DNA of 5,961 nucleotides. Source: Eubacterium sp. (GTDB lineage: Bacteria > Bacillota > Clostridia > Lachnospirales > Lachnospiraceae). Position 1 is the first letter of the stretch, and each line of letters begins with the position of its first letter. The notes beneath the pieces were generated by a model. That model saw only the letters and a list, made by a program, of their open reading frames with translations, was not told the origin of the DNA and made no database searches. Location of the stretch: NCBI GenBank assembly GCA_017445525.1, contig JAFSTZ010000282.1, positions 1-5,961 on the forward strand, written 5' to 3'. The position numbers were made by a program, and so were the translations under genes. Of the stretch, positions 5,181 through 5,961 are shown piece by piece.

Positions 5181-5961
5181 TCATGCTAATCCATGCAGAT
5201 CTATGCTGAGAAAGCAGTACATAACCTGTGAATAATGCTGTATAGTCGCTGCATATACATCTGCCTGCGCCGTTTTCATATCAATGAAGATGGGCATGAA
5301 TACCGGCAGCAGATCCGGCACATCCCTTATGCCGTCTATCTTTTTCTGCCATTCATCAACATATATCTTTCTGGACGGGATCTTCTCTGTCATTGTACTG
5401 ACAAATGCACTCATCAACTCTGCAACTCCGTGTTCTGAAGGTATATGTCTACTGTATGTACTGTATAGCGCGGGATCTGTCTTCTCCAGAATCTTCAACG
5501 CTTTTTTCTCATCATCCGGTGTATAATACAGTCCATGTGTCACACCGTATCTGTCAAACCCATAGTAAGAAGGTATCAACTCCTTGAAGATATCATATGG
5601 CAGTTCGATATTGTGGATGAACGGATAATCCTTCTGCATATGATCCCTGTCCTCCTGCGAGGAAAAAGTAGCCGCGTGTATCGTGCTGAGATTATATCCG
5701 TAGATATCCTCTCTTTGAAGTGAAACACCGTCAGGAAGCGATTCCGGATGATCGGCGAGATAAGCCTCTGCCAGAGCGCATGTACCGGCTCCGCGACTGT
5801 GTCCCGCAAACCACAGCTTGATATCTCCCTTTACGGACTGATCGCTCAGATACTTTGTCAGCCCCTCAAGAAGTATCTCCTTCGCACGGGTAAAGCCCTC
5901 ATGGTCTCCCGGCCCGTAGCCAAGAGTCATATTTGATACCCACTCCGAACCGTATCCCGAA
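5181..5961 (-). CDS. Class 3 lipase-like alpha/beta hydrolase (N-terminus outside window)
   Basis: The frame stays open to the right edge of the window, so the Met encoded at 5928-5930 is internal; residues before it read SGYGSEWVSN, matching the (G)T-x-x-x-E-W-x-x-N region ahead of the catalytic core in fungal-lipase-like (class 3) proteins. The nucleophile elbow GHSRGAG is clear, with Ser encoded at 5796-5798. IYGYNLSTIHAATF fits the strand after the elbow, and the NIELPYDIFKELIPSYYGFDRYG segment fits the region carrying the catalytic Asp (PYD). The catalytic His probably lies in the C-terminal part, for example in PSEHGVAEL, but I cannot fix it. The substrate is unknown; family members act on lipid or other esters. 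About 259 residues are visible. The stop lies 7 nt from the stop of the convergent receptor gene. Signal peptide and promoter lie outside the window. Confidence 0.85.
   Translation of the reverse strand, partial: SGYGSEWVSNMTLGYGPGDHEGFTRAKEILLEGLTKYLSDQSVKGDIKLWFAGHSRGAGTCALAEAYLADHPESLPDGVSLQREDIYGYNLSTIHAATFSSQEDRDHMQKDYPFIHNIELPYDIFKELIPSYYGFDRYGVTHGLYYTPDDEKKALKILEKTDPALYSTYSRHIPSEHGVAELMSAFVSTMTEKIPSRKIYVDEWQKKIDGIRDVPDLLPVFMPIFIDMKTAQADVYAATIQHYSQVMYCFLSIDLHGLA

Noticed and set aside
5174..5215. Repeated ATGC/CATG words as a terminator hairpin after the receptor gene
   Set aside because: Pairings are 4 bp or less and no T tract follows.
5235..5936. Several plus-strand open frames opposite the lipase
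   Set aside because: They lie antisense to a well-supported gene, have low-complexity Cys/Ser-rich products, and lack good ribosome sites.

Overview
The window reads as an ordinary chromosomal stretch of a low-to-mid GC anaerobic Firmicute, most likely a Lachnospiraceae member. This rests on protein family style (Nif11-type leader peptide, RsbW-like small protein, GH25 lipoprotein, rubrerythrin), strong AAAGGAG-type ribosome sites about 6 nt before most starts, and consensus sigma-A promoters. The genus cannot be fixed from the sequence alone.

Layout, left to right. (1) At 1-112 (minus) is the 5' end of a small gene whose N-terminus resembles Nif11-type RiPP leader peptides; its promoter lies at 154-182. 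(2) The gene-poor interval 113-446 holds that promoter, a long imperfect inverted-repeat element (212-292), and a textbook sigma-A promoter (330-358) for the next gene. (3) At 447-974 (plus) is a 175-aa RsbW/HATPase-like protein ending in a strong terminator at 1005-1039. (4) At 1038-1958 (minus) is a GH25 lysozyme-type lipoprotein. The region just upstream of it carries a diverged second copy of the 212-292 repeat. (5) At 2215-2832 (plus) is a Mn-type superoxide dismutase, and convergent to it at 2895-3542 (minus) is a rubrerythrin with rubredoxin-type Cys pairs at both ends. The two share a bidirectional terminator (2845-2887). (6) At 3794-5173 (plus), divergent from the rubrerythrin, is a two-TM receptor with a HAMP-like linker and a degenerate GGDEF domain. 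(7) At 5181-5961 (minus, N-terminus outside the window) is a class 3 lipase-like alpha/beta hydrolase with a GHSRG elbow.

The clearest functional unit is the sod/rubrerythrin pair. Superoxide dismutase turns superoxide into H2O2, and rubrerythrin-type proteins reduce H2O2, so the two form a plausible oxygen-defence module for an anaerobe. Their promoters share a short TGT/ACA-type motif near the -10 that could be a common redox operator, partly matching a PerR box; this is inference. The other genes look like single-gene transcription units.

I found no CRISPR array, transposase, tRNA or rRNA, and no clearly novel multi-gene system. The most unusual signals are the dispersed inverted-repeat element (two copies), the Rd-ferritin-Rd rubrerythrin, and the GGDEF domain whose signature motif has been lost.
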